From NCBI GenBank assembly GCA_949740725.1, contig CATJIO010000104.1:1-64000 (forward strand): a stretch of DNA of 64,000 nt, given 5' to 3'. A program made the position numbers and the translations under genes. The DNA is from an uncultured Lachnospiraceae bacterium (GTDB lineage Bacteria > Bacillota > Clostridia > Lachnospirales > Lachnospiraceae). Of the stretch, positions 45,933 through 54,635 are shown one piece after another. The notes beneath the pieces were generated by a model. That model saw only the letters and a list, made by a program, of their open reading frames with translations, had not been told where the DNA came from and ran no database searches. The number at the start of each line of letters is the position of its first letter. Position 1 is the stretch's first letter.

Positions 45933-46184
45933 ATGCGGCTGACCATGGCTGCATTTTGCATAACATTGCATTTTGTGGGGGCTTATTTGGCGCTTTGACT
46001 TAAGCTTACCATTTATCTGGACAGTGTGGGGACAGTGCTTGCAGGAGCAATGCTAGGGCCCTGGTATGGGATGATGGCCGCCTTTGGGGGCGGAGTGCTA
46101 AGCGCCTTTTTCGTGCAGCTAAAGGCCTTTCCTTGTGCCTGGGGAAAGTGCAGGTTTTGTGATTACATTGACGATAATTCCTAG
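45933..46184 (+). pseudogene. Broken ECF transporter S-component (probable queuosine-precursor type)
   Basis: The frame from ATG 45933 reads like an ECF S-component: hydrophobic helices and the typical stretch IYLDSVGTVLAGAMLGPWYG. It has an in-frame TGA near 45996 and a terminal TAG at 46182-46184, and it is only about half the usual length (~180 residues). The preQ1-I riboswitch just upstream supports a former role in uptake of queuosine precursors. I judge it non-functional. Confidence 0.75.
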
Positions 46185-46196
46185 GATCAGGAAGCC

Positions 46197-46466
46197 ATGG
46201 TCATAACAAACTCTCAGGTATTATCTCAGGTGACCGGTGAGCTGGGGGTATTGGAGGTGATTAATTCCGGAAGTTGCTTTGAGCTGCCGAGAGGGACGAA
46301 AGAGGAGATCCGGGATATCCAGCTGATCAAGAAATATTTTAAGCCGGCTACGGTGAATGTCTATGTAAATAATACCACCAGCATCCGGCAGGATCCGGAG
46401 CTGGTGGAGTGGTTTGTGAAAGAAAGCATTTCCCCTTTCGCCCATACAAGTGTGCCAATTACTTGA
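46197..46466 (+). CDS. Short unrecognised ORF
   Basis: An 89-residue open frame with ordinary coding composition (acidic/basic mixture, segment VNVYVNNTTSIRQDPELVEWF). AGGAAG lies very close to the ATG, so initiation is uncertain. No family is recognised. Its position behind the broken ECF gene suggests a fragment of a former downstream gene of that operon. It ends 2 nt before the convergent metalloprotease-like gene. Confidence 0.35.
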   Translation: MVITNSQVLSQVTGELGVLEVINSGSCFELPRGTKEEIRDIQLIKKYFKPATVNVYVNNTTSIRQDPELVEWFVKESISPFAHTSVPIT

Positions 46467-46468
46467 TA

Positions 46469-46978
46469 CTAAGCCATTACATCGATAAAACGTCCTTTCG
46501 TAATGGCTTCTGGCTCCATAGTTTTCGTAGTTTTGAAAACCGTTTGTGTATTCCCACCGGCGATATAGGTCTTGCCGCATTCCGGACACACGCCGGTGCG
46601 GTAGGTGACGGACTGGGAGACGATCTCAGTATCCTCTGATGCCTGGGCCTTTGCCCGGGCATGGGCTACGTGCTCTGATTCGTGGGAGCGGACTGCATAG
46701 GCCGCCTTCTCCGGGCTCAGTTTAGTGGGCGTCTTAAAGGACACGCTGGGGTCATTGGATCCATCCTGGTATTTTCGGTTCTTACAAGTCTGACATTCGC
46801 TGGTATCAAAATCTCCCTTTCTGGAAACTGCCCTGGAGGCGGGAAAATGAGTATTCCTAAGAGATATGGAAGGATTTTCTATAGCCTGCCCAGAGACATT
46901 GGATCCTTTGTAGGCGGACATGGACAAATAGGCGGAGGATAAGGAAAAGCTGCCAAAAGAAGATATTGGGTTCATCAT
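46469..46978 (-). CDS. Putative zinc metalloprotease-like protein (SprA-related)
   Basis: The 169-residue protein contains HESEH (about residues 99-103), an HExxH zinc motif in the context AYAVRSHESEHVAHARAKA that resembles SprA-related proteins (PF12118). Two CxxC pairs, ECQTCKN (about 61-67) and CPECGK (about 131-136), could bind another metal. There is no signal peptide; the first 50 residues are Ser-rich and disordered-looking. GGAGG is 4 nt from ATG 46978 and 7 nt from ATG 46975. It is transcribed away from the retron. Confidence 0.6.
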   Translation of the reverse strand: MMNPISSFGSFSLSSAYLSMSAYKGSNVSGQAIENPSISLRNTHFPASRAVSRKGDFDTSECQTCKNRKYQDGSNDPSVSFKTPTKLSPEKAAYAVRSHESEHVAHARAKAQASEDTEIVSQSVTYRTGVCPECGKTYIAGGNTQTVFKTTKTMEPEAITKGRFIDVMA

Positions 46979-47061
46979 AGGACCTCCTTGTGGATGCTGT
47001 ATGATAAAATTTGATTAATTTTCTTAAGCATACCACATATAGGAAAAATATTCAAGCAGCA

Positions 47062-47090
47062 TTGTAATCCATCCCCTTCTATGCTAGAAT
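47062..47090 (+). promoter_or_regulatory. Promoter of the retron ncRNA
   Basis: TTGTAA (47062-47067), 17 nt and TG-extended TAGAAT (47085-47090) predict a transcription start at about 47097, which is exactly where the retron a1 repeat begins. Confidence 0.75.
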
Positions 47091-47096
47091 TCTAAC

Positions 47097-47322
47097 AGGG
47101 ACAGTCCAATTAAGCAGCAGTGAAGCTGATAGGATTTGGCGCAGAGAGGCCAAAATATCAGACGGACGGCGAGTCGCCGCCTGGATGGCATGGTCAGGGA
47201 TATGCCCGCAAGCTGCTGCGAGGTACTTGGGCACATTTCATGTGCTGTGCCGCCAGAAGGCGGCTGAGTACATCTGCGCAGCTTACGGTATCCCTATAGG
47301 TGCTGCAGGGCTGTCCTTTTTT
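47097..47322 (+). ncRNA. Retron msr-msd noncoding RNA
   Basis: The 5' end (a1, 47097-47107, AGGGACAGTCC) pairs with the 3' end (a2, 47308-47318, GGGCTGTCCTT), as in retrons; GCAGCA (47114-47119) with TGCTGC (47301-47306) extends this pairing. msr candidates are hairpins CAGC/GCTG (47115-47128), TTTGGC/GCCAAA (47135-47154) and CGGCG/CGCCG (47167-47179). The msd candidate is a long arm with AGGGATA/TATCCCT (47196-47295), AAGCTGC/GCAGCTT (47210-47284), GTACT/AGTAC (47223-47271) and two terminal hairpins (47231-47245 and 47249-47264). A TTAAGC motif (branching G candidate at 47114) follows a1. A T run (47317-47322) ends it. The reverse transcriptase starts 39 nt downstream. Confidence 0.85.
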
Positions 47323-47360
47323 ATTTAATGGTAATGAGTAACCGGTAAAGGAGGCTGAGT

Positions 47361-48341
47361 ATGGGAGACAATGGGGGACTGTGGAAATACTGCGGCGAGG
47401 ATCAGATTAAAGATATGATGCTCTCCTTTCAGCTGCTGGGGGAAGGGGACTGGGCAAAGGAAAGGATATTGGCCTGCCTTTTTGCCCTCAGCAACCATCC
47501 GGAGCAGCATTATCACCTGGTGAGGATTCCTAAGAAAAGGGGAGGATACCGCGCCCTGGAAGTGCCGGATGGTCTGTTAAAGAAAGTGCAGCGAAATATC
47601 CTCCACCATATTCTGGAGGGATTTTCCCCTTCCCCGGCGGCTGCGGCCTACCGGCGAGGTTCCTCTGTACCAGCGAATGCAGGGAAGCACCAGGGAAAAC
47701 GGATGGTACTGAAGCTGGATATCTGTGATTTTTTCCAAAATATTACCTTTCCCATGGTCTTATCGAAAGCATTTCCCAGAGAATATTTCCCTCCTTCCGT
47801 GAGGCTCATGCTTACCAGCCTATGCTGCCTTCGTGAGCATCTTCCCCAGGGAGCTCCCACCTCTCCGGCGATATCTAATCTGGTGATGAGCCCCTTTGAT
47901 GAGTATATGCTTGACTGGTGTGGCCAAAGGGAGATCGCCTACAGCCGCTACAGCGATGATATGACCTTTTCCGGAGATTTTGACGCGGCGGGGGTGGTGA
48001 GGAAGGTTGACGGGTTTTTGGGGGCATACGGTCTGGAACTGAATCGGGATAAGATCAGGCTGTGTACCAGCGGGGAGAGACAGACGGTTACGGGAATCGT
48101 GGTGAATGAAAAGTTGCAGCTTCCCAGAGAATACCGGCGCCTGCTGCGGCAGGAGATCCATTACTGCAGAAAATATGGTATAGAGGAGCATCTGAAGAGA
48201 AAGGGAATGGATGATATCCAGGCTGGAGATTACCGGAAGTCTTTGCTTGGGAAGGTCCGTTACCTCTTATTCGTCAATCCTCAGGATGAATGGTTTCGGC
48301 AGGCGGAAGGATTTTTGAAAATAGAAAAATTAACGGTTTAA
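47361..48341 (+). CDS. Retron-type reverse transcriptase
   Basis: The 326-residue RT has the catalytic YSDD (about residues 197-200, in YSRYSDDMTFSG), the QGAPTSPAISNLV fingers motif (about 163) and both retron hallmarks: NAGKH, an NAxxH motif (about 106-110), and VTG (about 243-245, TVTGIVVNEK). It is short and lacks the maturase domain of group II introns, and its QGxxxSP motif excludes diversity-generating retroelements. It should prime from the branching guanosine of the adjacent ncRNA and make msDNA. AAGGAGG is 6 nt before the ATG. It has its own terminator at 48347-48377. Confidence 0.93.
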   Translation: MGDNGGLWKYCGEDQIKDMMLSFQLLGEGDWAKERILACLFALSNHPEQHYHLVRIPKKRGGYRALEVPDGLLKKVQRNILHHILEGFSPSPAAAAYRRGSSVPANAGKHQGKRMVLKLDICDFFQNITFPMVLSKAFPREYFPPSVRLMLTSLCCLREHLPQGAPTSPAISNLVMSPFDEYMLDWCGQREIAYSRYSDDMTFSGDFDAAGVVRKVDGFLGAYGLELNRDKIRLCTSGERQTVTGIVVNEKLQLPREYRRLLRQEIHYCRKYGIEEHLKRKGMDDIQAGDYRKSLLGKVRYLLFVNPQDEWFRQAEGFLKIEKLTV

Positions 48342-48346
48342 AATGT

Positions 48347-48377
48347 CTCCTGGGGGATTTCACCAGGAGTTTTTTTG
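48347..48377 (+). terminator. Terminator after the reverse transcriptase
   Basis: CTCCTGG (48347-48353) pairs with CCAGGAG (48363-48369), then an eight-T run. The stem is short (7 bp), so read-through into the following genes is possible. Confidence 0.8.
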
Positions 48378-48442
48378 TGCTATTATAATAGATAAAAATA
48401 AGATCTTTTTGCACAATGTCAAAGGGAGAAATGGGGAGCGCT

Positions 48443-48874
48443 ATGGGATTTACAATCTATGTCAGGATGAAGAAACTGGGAAAGCAGAAAAAGGAAAGCC
48501 TTCGTTCCATTCCCTATGAGCTGGAGAAGCGGCCAGACACGGTTAGAGCGTTTTTGGCCGCCCTGGTGGAGCTGGAGGCGGCGGCATACAATGCCCGCCG
48601 GGATGAAGGCCAGCTGGTGGCTTATCTGACCAAAGGGGAGATCAAGGATCAGGCAGATGCGGGAAAGGTTTCCTTTGGGCTCCGGGGAGGAAAGGACGCC
48701 GATGCCGGAGCGGCAGTGGAGAATGCCATCCAGTGCTTTGAGGATGGGATTTACCGGGTATTTGCCGGGGATGAGGAAGTGACGGAGCTGGAGAGAGAAT
48801 TCACCTGGGATGAGGGCTGCGAGTTTACGTTTATCCGTCTGGCTATGCTGTCCGGGCTGAATTGGGGCTGGTGA
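48443..48874 (+). CDS. Unknown 143-residue protein paired with DUF4132-type protein
   Basis: The soluble acidic protein begins MGFTIYVRMKKLGKQKK and ends ...LAMLSGLNWGW. It has no membrane segment and no domain I can name. Starts at 48416 and 48431 are in frame; 48443 has GGGGAG 4 nt upstream and begins a structured-looking sequence. It is 91 nt before, and in the same direction as, the giant DUF4132-type gene, so I infer an obligate partner. A TATAAT box near 48382-48387 could give the pair its own promoter in addition to read-through from the RT. Confidence 0.75.
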   Translation: MGFTIYVRMKKLGKQKKESLRSIPYELEKRPDTVRAFLAALVELEAAAYNARRDEGQLVAYLTKGEIKDQADAGKVSFGLRGGKDADAGAAVENAIQCFEDGIYRVFAGDEEVTELEREFTWDEGCEFTFIRLAMLSGLNWGW

Positions 48875-48965
48875 GAAAGGGCTGTGCGTAGTTATTTTTG
48901 CTGTGAACGGCAAGGCTGTGAATAGGAGTTACATAGGACAATAAAGGGAAGAAGGAGAGAATCGT

Positions 48966-51900
48966 ATGGCGGAGTATACCTACCAAACAAGAAAAAAGAT
49001 AACTGAGGAGTGGGCGTGCCAGGTCAAGGCCCGGGGGAAAGGCTTGTCAGAGACAGAGAAATCCATCCTGCCAAACGGGAGTTATTACTCAATCTCAGAG
49101 AAGACCTGCCAGTGGATGCGGGATCGTTTATGCAGCGGGGAGTGCAGGACATTAAGCGAGCTTTATAAAAAGCACCTTTCCCATCTTACCGACGCCTGCG
49201 TACCTAAAGACAAGCAGGAGGAATTTTTCTATGCCCTGGATGAGATGAACCAGTTCCAGATGACGGCCGGTTGGTATCGGCGCAGCCTGCGCTCTGACAG
49301 CTATGAGCCTTTTGTCCGGGCCAGCATTTTGCTGATGTGGGGCTATTCTAAGCTGTGGTTTTACCAGGTGGAGCTGAAGGATGTGCTGCTGGGAAAGTTG
49401 GAGCCGGAATTATATGACCATGCCAGGATGGAACACTGGAGCTATGCCGGTATGTTGGCGGCCCAGATCGACCGAGGGAACCGAGACACTATCCAGGCGG
49501 TAAAAGATGTGATCCTGGGCGAGGGAAATACCATGATGATCAGCCATGAGCTGATTCGTGGGATAACCATGTGCAGGGACCAGGAGATGTACCAGCTTTT
49601 GGGACAGTTCCTTCTGGCTGCCCGCCTCCAGGAGGGAATCAGGCAGGCGGTGTGTGAGACCATGGATGCGGGCAGGCCGGAGGCCTTCCTCTACCTGTTC
49701 CAGGTGATCGAGGAGAATAACCTAGTGCGCTACTCTGCGGTGAAGCGGGCGGTGAGTACTTGGATCGGGATTTTTAATGAGGCCAGTGTGGATCGGATTA
49801 CAGAGAAGTTAGTGCGGCTTATGGGGCAGTGTCTGCGGGATGAGGAATTCTGCCAGGAGCAGCTAAAGACCAATGATTCTGTGGCTATCAGCTGCGCTCT
49901 CTGGGCCAAGGGCTTTTACGATGCTCAGAAGGCCATCGACGCGGAGATGTGGCTGATCCAAAACGGGACGAAGAATCAGAAGATGACTGCCTCTTATTTT
50001 AACCACTCTCTTCAGGATCAGCGTCAGCGGATGCAGGTGTCCAAGGAGGTGGTGTTAAACCATCATGATGATCTGGAGTTGGTGGCCTGCTTCCTTCCAG
50101 GATTTCTTGGCGACGCCAGCTATGAGCTGCGGAAGATGACTGAGGAGAAAGCCCAGGGCTATTATTCCATGCGTGATAATGAGGCGGTAAAGCCTAAGGT
50201 GAAGCCGGTGACGGACTGGTTTGACAGCGAGGAGGAGGCCAGGAGCACCTACAGCATATTGAAGGAGATCTTATCCAAGCTTCCGAAAAAGGGATTGGAT
50301 TTGAATCCCTGCATTTTCCCATGGCACAGGGTGATGATGCATCCTTCGGATCTGGCGGTGCGGCTGTGTCTCATCGCCTGGCTGCTTCAAGATGACACTT
50401 TGCTGGACGAGGCGGCAGGGTGGATTCCGATTATCGGGCAGGGGAATTCCTCTGCCTCCAGAGCGGCGGTGGCCCGGGTTCTCCTCTACTGCCCTGCATC
50501 TAAGGTGAGGAAGAGGATTCTCTTTGAGCTCCTCCACAATCCGGAGGAATACACTATGAAGTCTGCCTTCCGCCTGGTGGAGAAGCTGAAACTTGGGCCG
50601 GAAGATTATCAGGCTATTGAGAAAAATTTAAAGTATAAGACCGGCCGGTCAGAGACCCTGGCCCTTCTGCGAAAGCAGGATAAGGCGGCGCTCACCGATT
50701 GTATCGGACGGCTACTCCTGGAAAAGTCGGAGGAGAGCCACATGGGGGCTTTGGATCTGGCCCTGCAGGTAAAGAAAGAGGATGAGGAAGAGTTTGCCCG
50801 GTTAAAGCCCATGCTTTCTGGGCTGGAACACCCCACCGGGAAGGAGCAGGTGATTTTAGACGAGCTTTTAGGGGAGAAGAGCCAGGTACAGGATATCGTG
50901 AATACCCCTGGCTATGGAATCTATGACGTAGAAAAGGAATGGGTGATTCCGGAGGTTTCTGTGGACGAAAAGGAAGCCTCCAAGCTCTTTTCCTATGGGG
51001 AGAAGGCCTGTGAGCAGATGCTTGTGGCCTTAGACAATTTGGTGGAGAAAAATAAGGATCGGGAATATAAAACCGCCTGGGACGCAGAAATGCTTTTGGG
51101 GAACCAGTTGGAAAATGCCAGAAGGATCTACAATGACCCAGACGCTAAGCCTCTGGATGCACTTCCCTTTCCAGAGCTGTGGGAAAGCTTTTATCACGAA
51201 CAGATCAGAACCCCTCAGGCGCTTTTGGAGCTGTATTTATATCAGCGATGCCGGGGGCGGCGGGGACTTTATGAGAAGAATGCTTCTCTGTACCAGAAGG
51301 TATTTGGAAGTGGCTTGATCAAGAAGCCGCCCTTTCAAGAGCTGGTAATGGGCCTGCGCTACGGGGCACAGGCGGGAAAGGTGATTGATACCTTATTCCA
51401 GCAGTTTGTGCCAGATGAGTTGAAGGCGAGATGGGGACGGATTGGCACGGCAAAGCTTTTATCCGTGCTGAATGAGAAGAATTCCTTCTGCGAGCTGAGC
51501 GAAAAGCGGTGGAATGGAGAGATGGAAAAATATACGGAGCGGGCTACGGAGTTTCCCATTTTCCAGGAACTCCGCCTCTGGATGGCTGGGGGGACTGAGG
51601 AGGAGTGGAAAACCGCCTTTGCCTTAAAGTTCCGGCTCCAGCAGCATTATGACGCTATAAAGAGTCGGGAAAAATTAAGGCGGTATTCCTACTCCCGCGC
51701 CACCTGCTACTTATCCCTCCGTGATTTTGTCCGCTGCTATGTAAATGGGATCTGGGATAAGGACTTATATTATAAGGCTGTGTTTACCTATCTGAATTTA
51801 AGCGCCGTCTTAGGCCCTGCCAGTACTGTTGAGCAAAAAGGGCTGGTGGCCTACCGGAATGCCAGAGTGGGCGATCTGAATGCGTTTTTTGGTCCTCAGG

Positions 51901-54143
51901 CGATTCAGCCAGCAGATGGCAAATACCGTTTTGACAATATCGGGGACGAGAATCCTGCCATGAAACTGGCCCATGAGATTTACCAAGAAATTGTGCCAAA
52001 AGTGCTTTTGGTGGAGCTGAAGCGAGGAGAGCAGCCTACGCCCTTCTCCTCATTTATCCGCAGTATCCAGGTGATTTATGGTATTGACTACATGATCCAG
52101 ATCCTGACTGCCCTGGGGAAGGACACCCTCCAGAGAGGTTACAGCTACCGATTCTCCGGTACTGAGCGGCGGGTGGTACTGAGCTACCTTTTATCGGTAT
52201 GCCGCCCGAGAGAGGAGGAGACGGCCCAGGATTTAAAGAAGGCCCTAAAGGGGACAGATATCACTAAGAAGCGGCTGGTGGAACTGGCTATGTATGCGCC
52301 TCAGTGGATCCCCCTTCTCGAGGACTATTTGAAACTTCCAGGCCTTCAGAGCGGATGCTACTACTTCATGGCCCATACCAGTGAAGGACTAGATGATCTG
52401 GCTAAATCCATGGTAGCGAAATACACGCCTCTCTCTCCGGAAGAACTACGGGATGGGGCATTCGATGTGAACTGGTTCTTTGAGGCTTATGGGAAACTGG
52501 GAGAGAAGGACTTTAAGCTTCTCTACGACGCGGCAAAATATTCTTCTACTGGCACGGCCCACGGGAGAGCCAGGAAATATGCAGACGCAGCTCTAGGTAA
52601 GGTGGAGGCAGATGGGCTGAAGGCAGAGATCGAGGCAAAGCGGAACAAAGATCTTTTGATGAGTGTGGGACTCCTGCCTCTTGGGAAGAAAAAGAAGGAG
52701 CGGGAGGAAGCCATGCTGGATCGCTACCAGTTTATCCAGAAATTCAAGAAAGAGAGCAGGAATTTCGGCGCTCAGCGCCGTGCCAGTGAAGGTAGGGCGG
52801 TAGAGATCGCACTGAGGAATTTAAGCGTTAACGCAGGTTTTACCGATGTAACCCGGTTAACTCTGCGCATGGAGACTAAGCTGGTGGAGGCTATGGACGG
52901 ATACTTTGACTGGCAGGTACTCAATTCGGCTGAGGCTAAGGAATCAGAGCAGGTGATGATAAAGATCTCTGTGGACGAGACGGGAAAGAGCAGCCTCCAG
53001 CTCAAGAAGGGCGGGAAGGCATTAAAGTCCATTCCAGCGAAGTTTAAGAAGGATGAGACCCTGCTGGCTTACCAGGCGACCAATAAGAAGCTGAAAGAGC
53101 AGTATAGCCGCACCAGGCAGATGATGGAGCAAGCCATGGAGGATCGAACCAGCTTCGAAGCCTGGGAGCTTTTGGAGTTGATGAAGAATCCGGTGATCCG
53201 GCCCATCCTGGAGCCGCTGGTGATGCTGTCCAGTGGGGAAAAGAGCGCCTCGGGAAGCGAGGAAAAGCAGCGGCTGGGATTTTTGACTTCGGAGGGACTT
53301 CTGGACTGGGCTGGTGAGTTGATAAAAATCAAGTCGGATGAGAAGCTTTTCATCGCTCATCCCTTTGATCTTTACCAGGAGGGGCACTGGCATGAATATC
53401 AGAAGCTCCTGTTTGAGAAGAAGATCAAGCAACCCTTTAAGCAGGTATTCCGTGAGCTGTACGTGAAGCTGGAGGAAGAGCTTAAGAAAGAACATTCTAT
53501 GATGTTTGCCGGAAACCAGATCCAGCCCCAGAAGACGGTGGGAGCCCTTCGGAGCCGCCGGTGGGTGGCGGACTACGAGGATGGTCTCCAGAAAGTCTAC
53601 TATAAAGAAAATATCGTTGCCCGGATCTACGCTATGGCAGACTGGTTCTCTCCCAGTGATATTGAGGCGCCTACCTTGGAGTGGGTGGTATTTACCGATA
53701 GGAAAACCTTTAAGGAATTAACGATTGAGGAGATTCCGGACATCATCTACAGCGAGGTAATGCGGGATGTGGATCTGGCGGTGAGCGTGGCTCACGCGGG
53801 AGGTGTAGACCCAGAGACCAGCCATTCCACCGTGGAGATGCGTAGAGCCATTGTAGAGTGTAATCTGGAGCTGTTTAAGATCAAGAATGTGCGGGTGGAG
53901 GGCAACCATGCCATTATTGATGGAAAACTGGGACAGTATACCGTCCACTTAGGAAGTGGTGTGGCGCACCAGATGGGCAATGCAATGCTCTTTATCGTGC
54001 CGGTGCACTCCCAGCACAGAGGACGGATCTTCCTGCCGTTTATCGACGATGACCCGAAGACAGCGGAGATTATGTCTAAGATTCTTCTGCTTGCGGAGGA
54101 TACGAAGATCAAGGATCCTAGTATATTGGGGCAGATCCGGTAG
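48966..54143 (+). CDS. Giant DUF4132-type protein (1725 residues), candidate retron effector
   Basis: The soluble protein is built mostly of alpha-helical, HEAT/ARM-like repeats over the first ~1200 residues. A more conserved C-terminal part follows, with WVADYEDGLQKVYYKENIVARIYAMADWFSPS and a final domain (from about residue 1590) ending in DDPKTAEIMSKILLLAEDTKIKDPS. This layout matches the DUF4132 family with its usual C-terminal domain. Function is unknown in the family. No signal peptide or membrane helix is seen, so it is cytoplasmic. AGGAGA precedes the ATG. Together with the 143-residue partner it directly follows the retron in the same direction. Involvement in the retron system is my inference; an independent module is the alternative. 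Confidence 0.8.
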   Translation: MAEYTYQTRKKITEEWACQVKARGKGLSETEKSILPNGSYYSISEKTCQWMRDRLCSGECRTLSELYKKHLSHLTDACVPKDKQEEFFYALDEMNQFQMTAGWYRRSLRSDSYEPFVRASILLMWGYSKLWFYQVELKDVLLGKLEPELYDHARMEHWSYAGMLAAQIDRGNRDTIQAVKDVILGEGNTMMISHELIRGITMCRDQEMYQLLGQFLLAARLQEGIRQAVCETMDAGRPEAFLYLFQVIEENNLVRYSAVKRAVSTWIGIFNEASVDRITEKLVRLMGQCLRDEEFCQEQLKTNDSVAISCALWAKGFYDAQKAIDAEMWLIQNGTKNQKMTASYFNHSLQDQRQRMQVSKEVVLNHHDDLELVACFLPGFLGDASYELRKMTEEKAQGYYSMRDNEAVKPKVKPVTDWFDSEEEARSTYSILKEILSKLPKKGLDLNPCIFPWHRVMMHPSDLAVRLCLIAWLLQDDTLLDEAAGWIPIIGQGNSSASRAAVARVLLYCPASKVRKRILFELLHNPEEYTMKSAFRLVEKLKLGPEDYQAIEKNLKYKTGRSETLALLRKQDKAALTDCIGRLLLEKSEESHMGALDLALQVKKEDEEEFARLKPMLSGLEHPTGKEQVILDELLGEKSQVQDIVNTPGYGIYDVEKEWVIPEVSVDEKEASKLFSYGEKACEQMLVALDNLVEKNKDREYKTAWDAEMLLGNQLENARRIYNDPDAKPLDALPFPELWESFYHEQIRTPQALLELYLYQRCRGRRGLYEKNASLYQKVFGSGLIKKPPFQELVMGLRYGAQAGKVIDTLFQQFVPDELKARWGRIGTAKLLSVLNEKNSFCELSEKRWNGEMEKYTERATEFPIFQELRLWMAGGTEEEWKTAFALKFRLQQHYDAIKSREKLRRYSYSRATCYLSLRDFVRCYVNGIWDKDLYYKAVFTYLNLSAVLGPASTVEQKGLVAYRNARVGDLNAFFGPQAIQPADGKYRFDNIGDENPAMKLAHEIYQEIVPKVLLVELKRGEQPTPFSSFIRSIQVIYGIDYMIQILTALGKDTLQRGYSYRFSGTERRVVLSYLLSVCRPREEETAQDLKKALKGTDITKKRLVELAMYAPQWIPLLEDYLKLPGLQSGCYYFMAHTSEGLDDLAKSMVAKYTPLSPEELRDGAFDVNWFFEAYGKLGEKDFKLLYDAAKYSSTGTAHGRARKYADAALGKVEADGLKAEIEAKRNKDLLMSVGLLPLGKKKKEREEAMLDRYQFIQKFKKESRNFGAQRRASEGRAVEIALRNLSVNAGFTDVTRLTLRMETKLVEAMDGYFDWQVLNSAEAKESEQVMIKISVDETGKSSLQLKKGGKALKSIPAKFKKDETLLAYQATNKKLKEQYSRTRQMMEQAMEDRTSFEAWELLELMKNPVIRPILEPLVMLSSGEKSASGSEEKQRLGFLTSEGLLDWAGELIKIKSDEKLFIAHPFDLYQEGHWHEYQKLLFEKKIKQPFKQVFRELYVKLEEELKKEHSMMFAGNQIQPQKTVGALRSRRWVADYEDGLQKVYYKENIVARIYAMADWFSPSDIEAPTLEWVVFTDRKTFKELTIEEIPDIIYSEVMRDVDLAVSVAHAGGVDPETSHSTVEMRRAIVECNLELFKIKNVRVEGNHAIIDGKLGQYTVHLGSGVAHQMGNAMLFIVPVHSQHRGRIFLPFIDDDPKTAEIMSKILLLAEDTKIKDPSILGQIR

Positions 54144-54234
54144 GAAAGGAGAGCGCCGGGGGATTCTGCGGGCGGATTGAGAGATCAAGGCAGCGACCAT
54201 ATCTGCAGAACGCAAGCCCATCCACGAAAAAACA

Positions 54235-54372
54235 GCGCCCCGTCCTCCGGGTTCCATAAGGAAACCGTATGAAACGGCGGCACTTAGGTCCGGTTCTTCA
54301 CGGACCTTACGTACCGCTCCGTTTCATCCCGAGCGAAAGCGAGTTTCCGTTGGAACCCGGAGGACGGGGCGC
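54235..54372. repeat. 138-nt nested palindrome (structured ncRNA or MITE-like element)
   Basis: Four successive complementary arms nest perfectly: 22 bp (54235-54256 with 54351-54372), GGAAAC/GTTTCC (54260-54265 with 54343-54348), ATGAAACGG/CCGTTTCAT (54269-54277 with 54319-54327) and AGGTCCG/CGGACCT (54286-54292 with 54301-54307), closing on an 8-nt loop. No coding sequence is visible in it. The rest of 54144-54526 shows nothing else. It could terminate the DUF4132 unit, but no T run follows and the structure is much larger than needed. Confidence 0.85.
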
Positions 54373-54526
54373 GTATCGTTTTCCAAGTATGCGACAGAGC
54401 TTACGCCCCCCTAAATCTACCGCAAATCCTTAACCAGCGACTCACCACGCCTTCACGGCAAACAAAAGGTTTAACGAAATAGCCATTCAATTAAATCAGT
54501 CAACTTCGGAAATCAACACAAAATTA

Positions 54527-54555
54527 TTGACAAATTTAGACAGACAGCTTATAAT
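54527..54555 (+). promoter_or_regulatory. Promoter of the acetyltransferase gene
   Basis: TTGACA (54527-54532), 17 nt and TATAAT (54550-54555) are perfect consensus, 80 nt before the gene. Confidence 0.8.
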
Positions 54556-54635
54556 AGGCGCAATTTACTAGAAAATACTGCGGATATTATCCAGACAGTT
54601 CTGGGAAATACTGCAAAGAAAAGGAGGAAGTCATT

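Noticed and set aside
47361..48341. Group II intron or diversity-generating retroelement RT
   Set aside because: The RT is only 326 residues with no maturase domain, has QGxxxSP rather than the DGR motif, and has retron NAxxH and VTG motifs next to a matching ncRNA.
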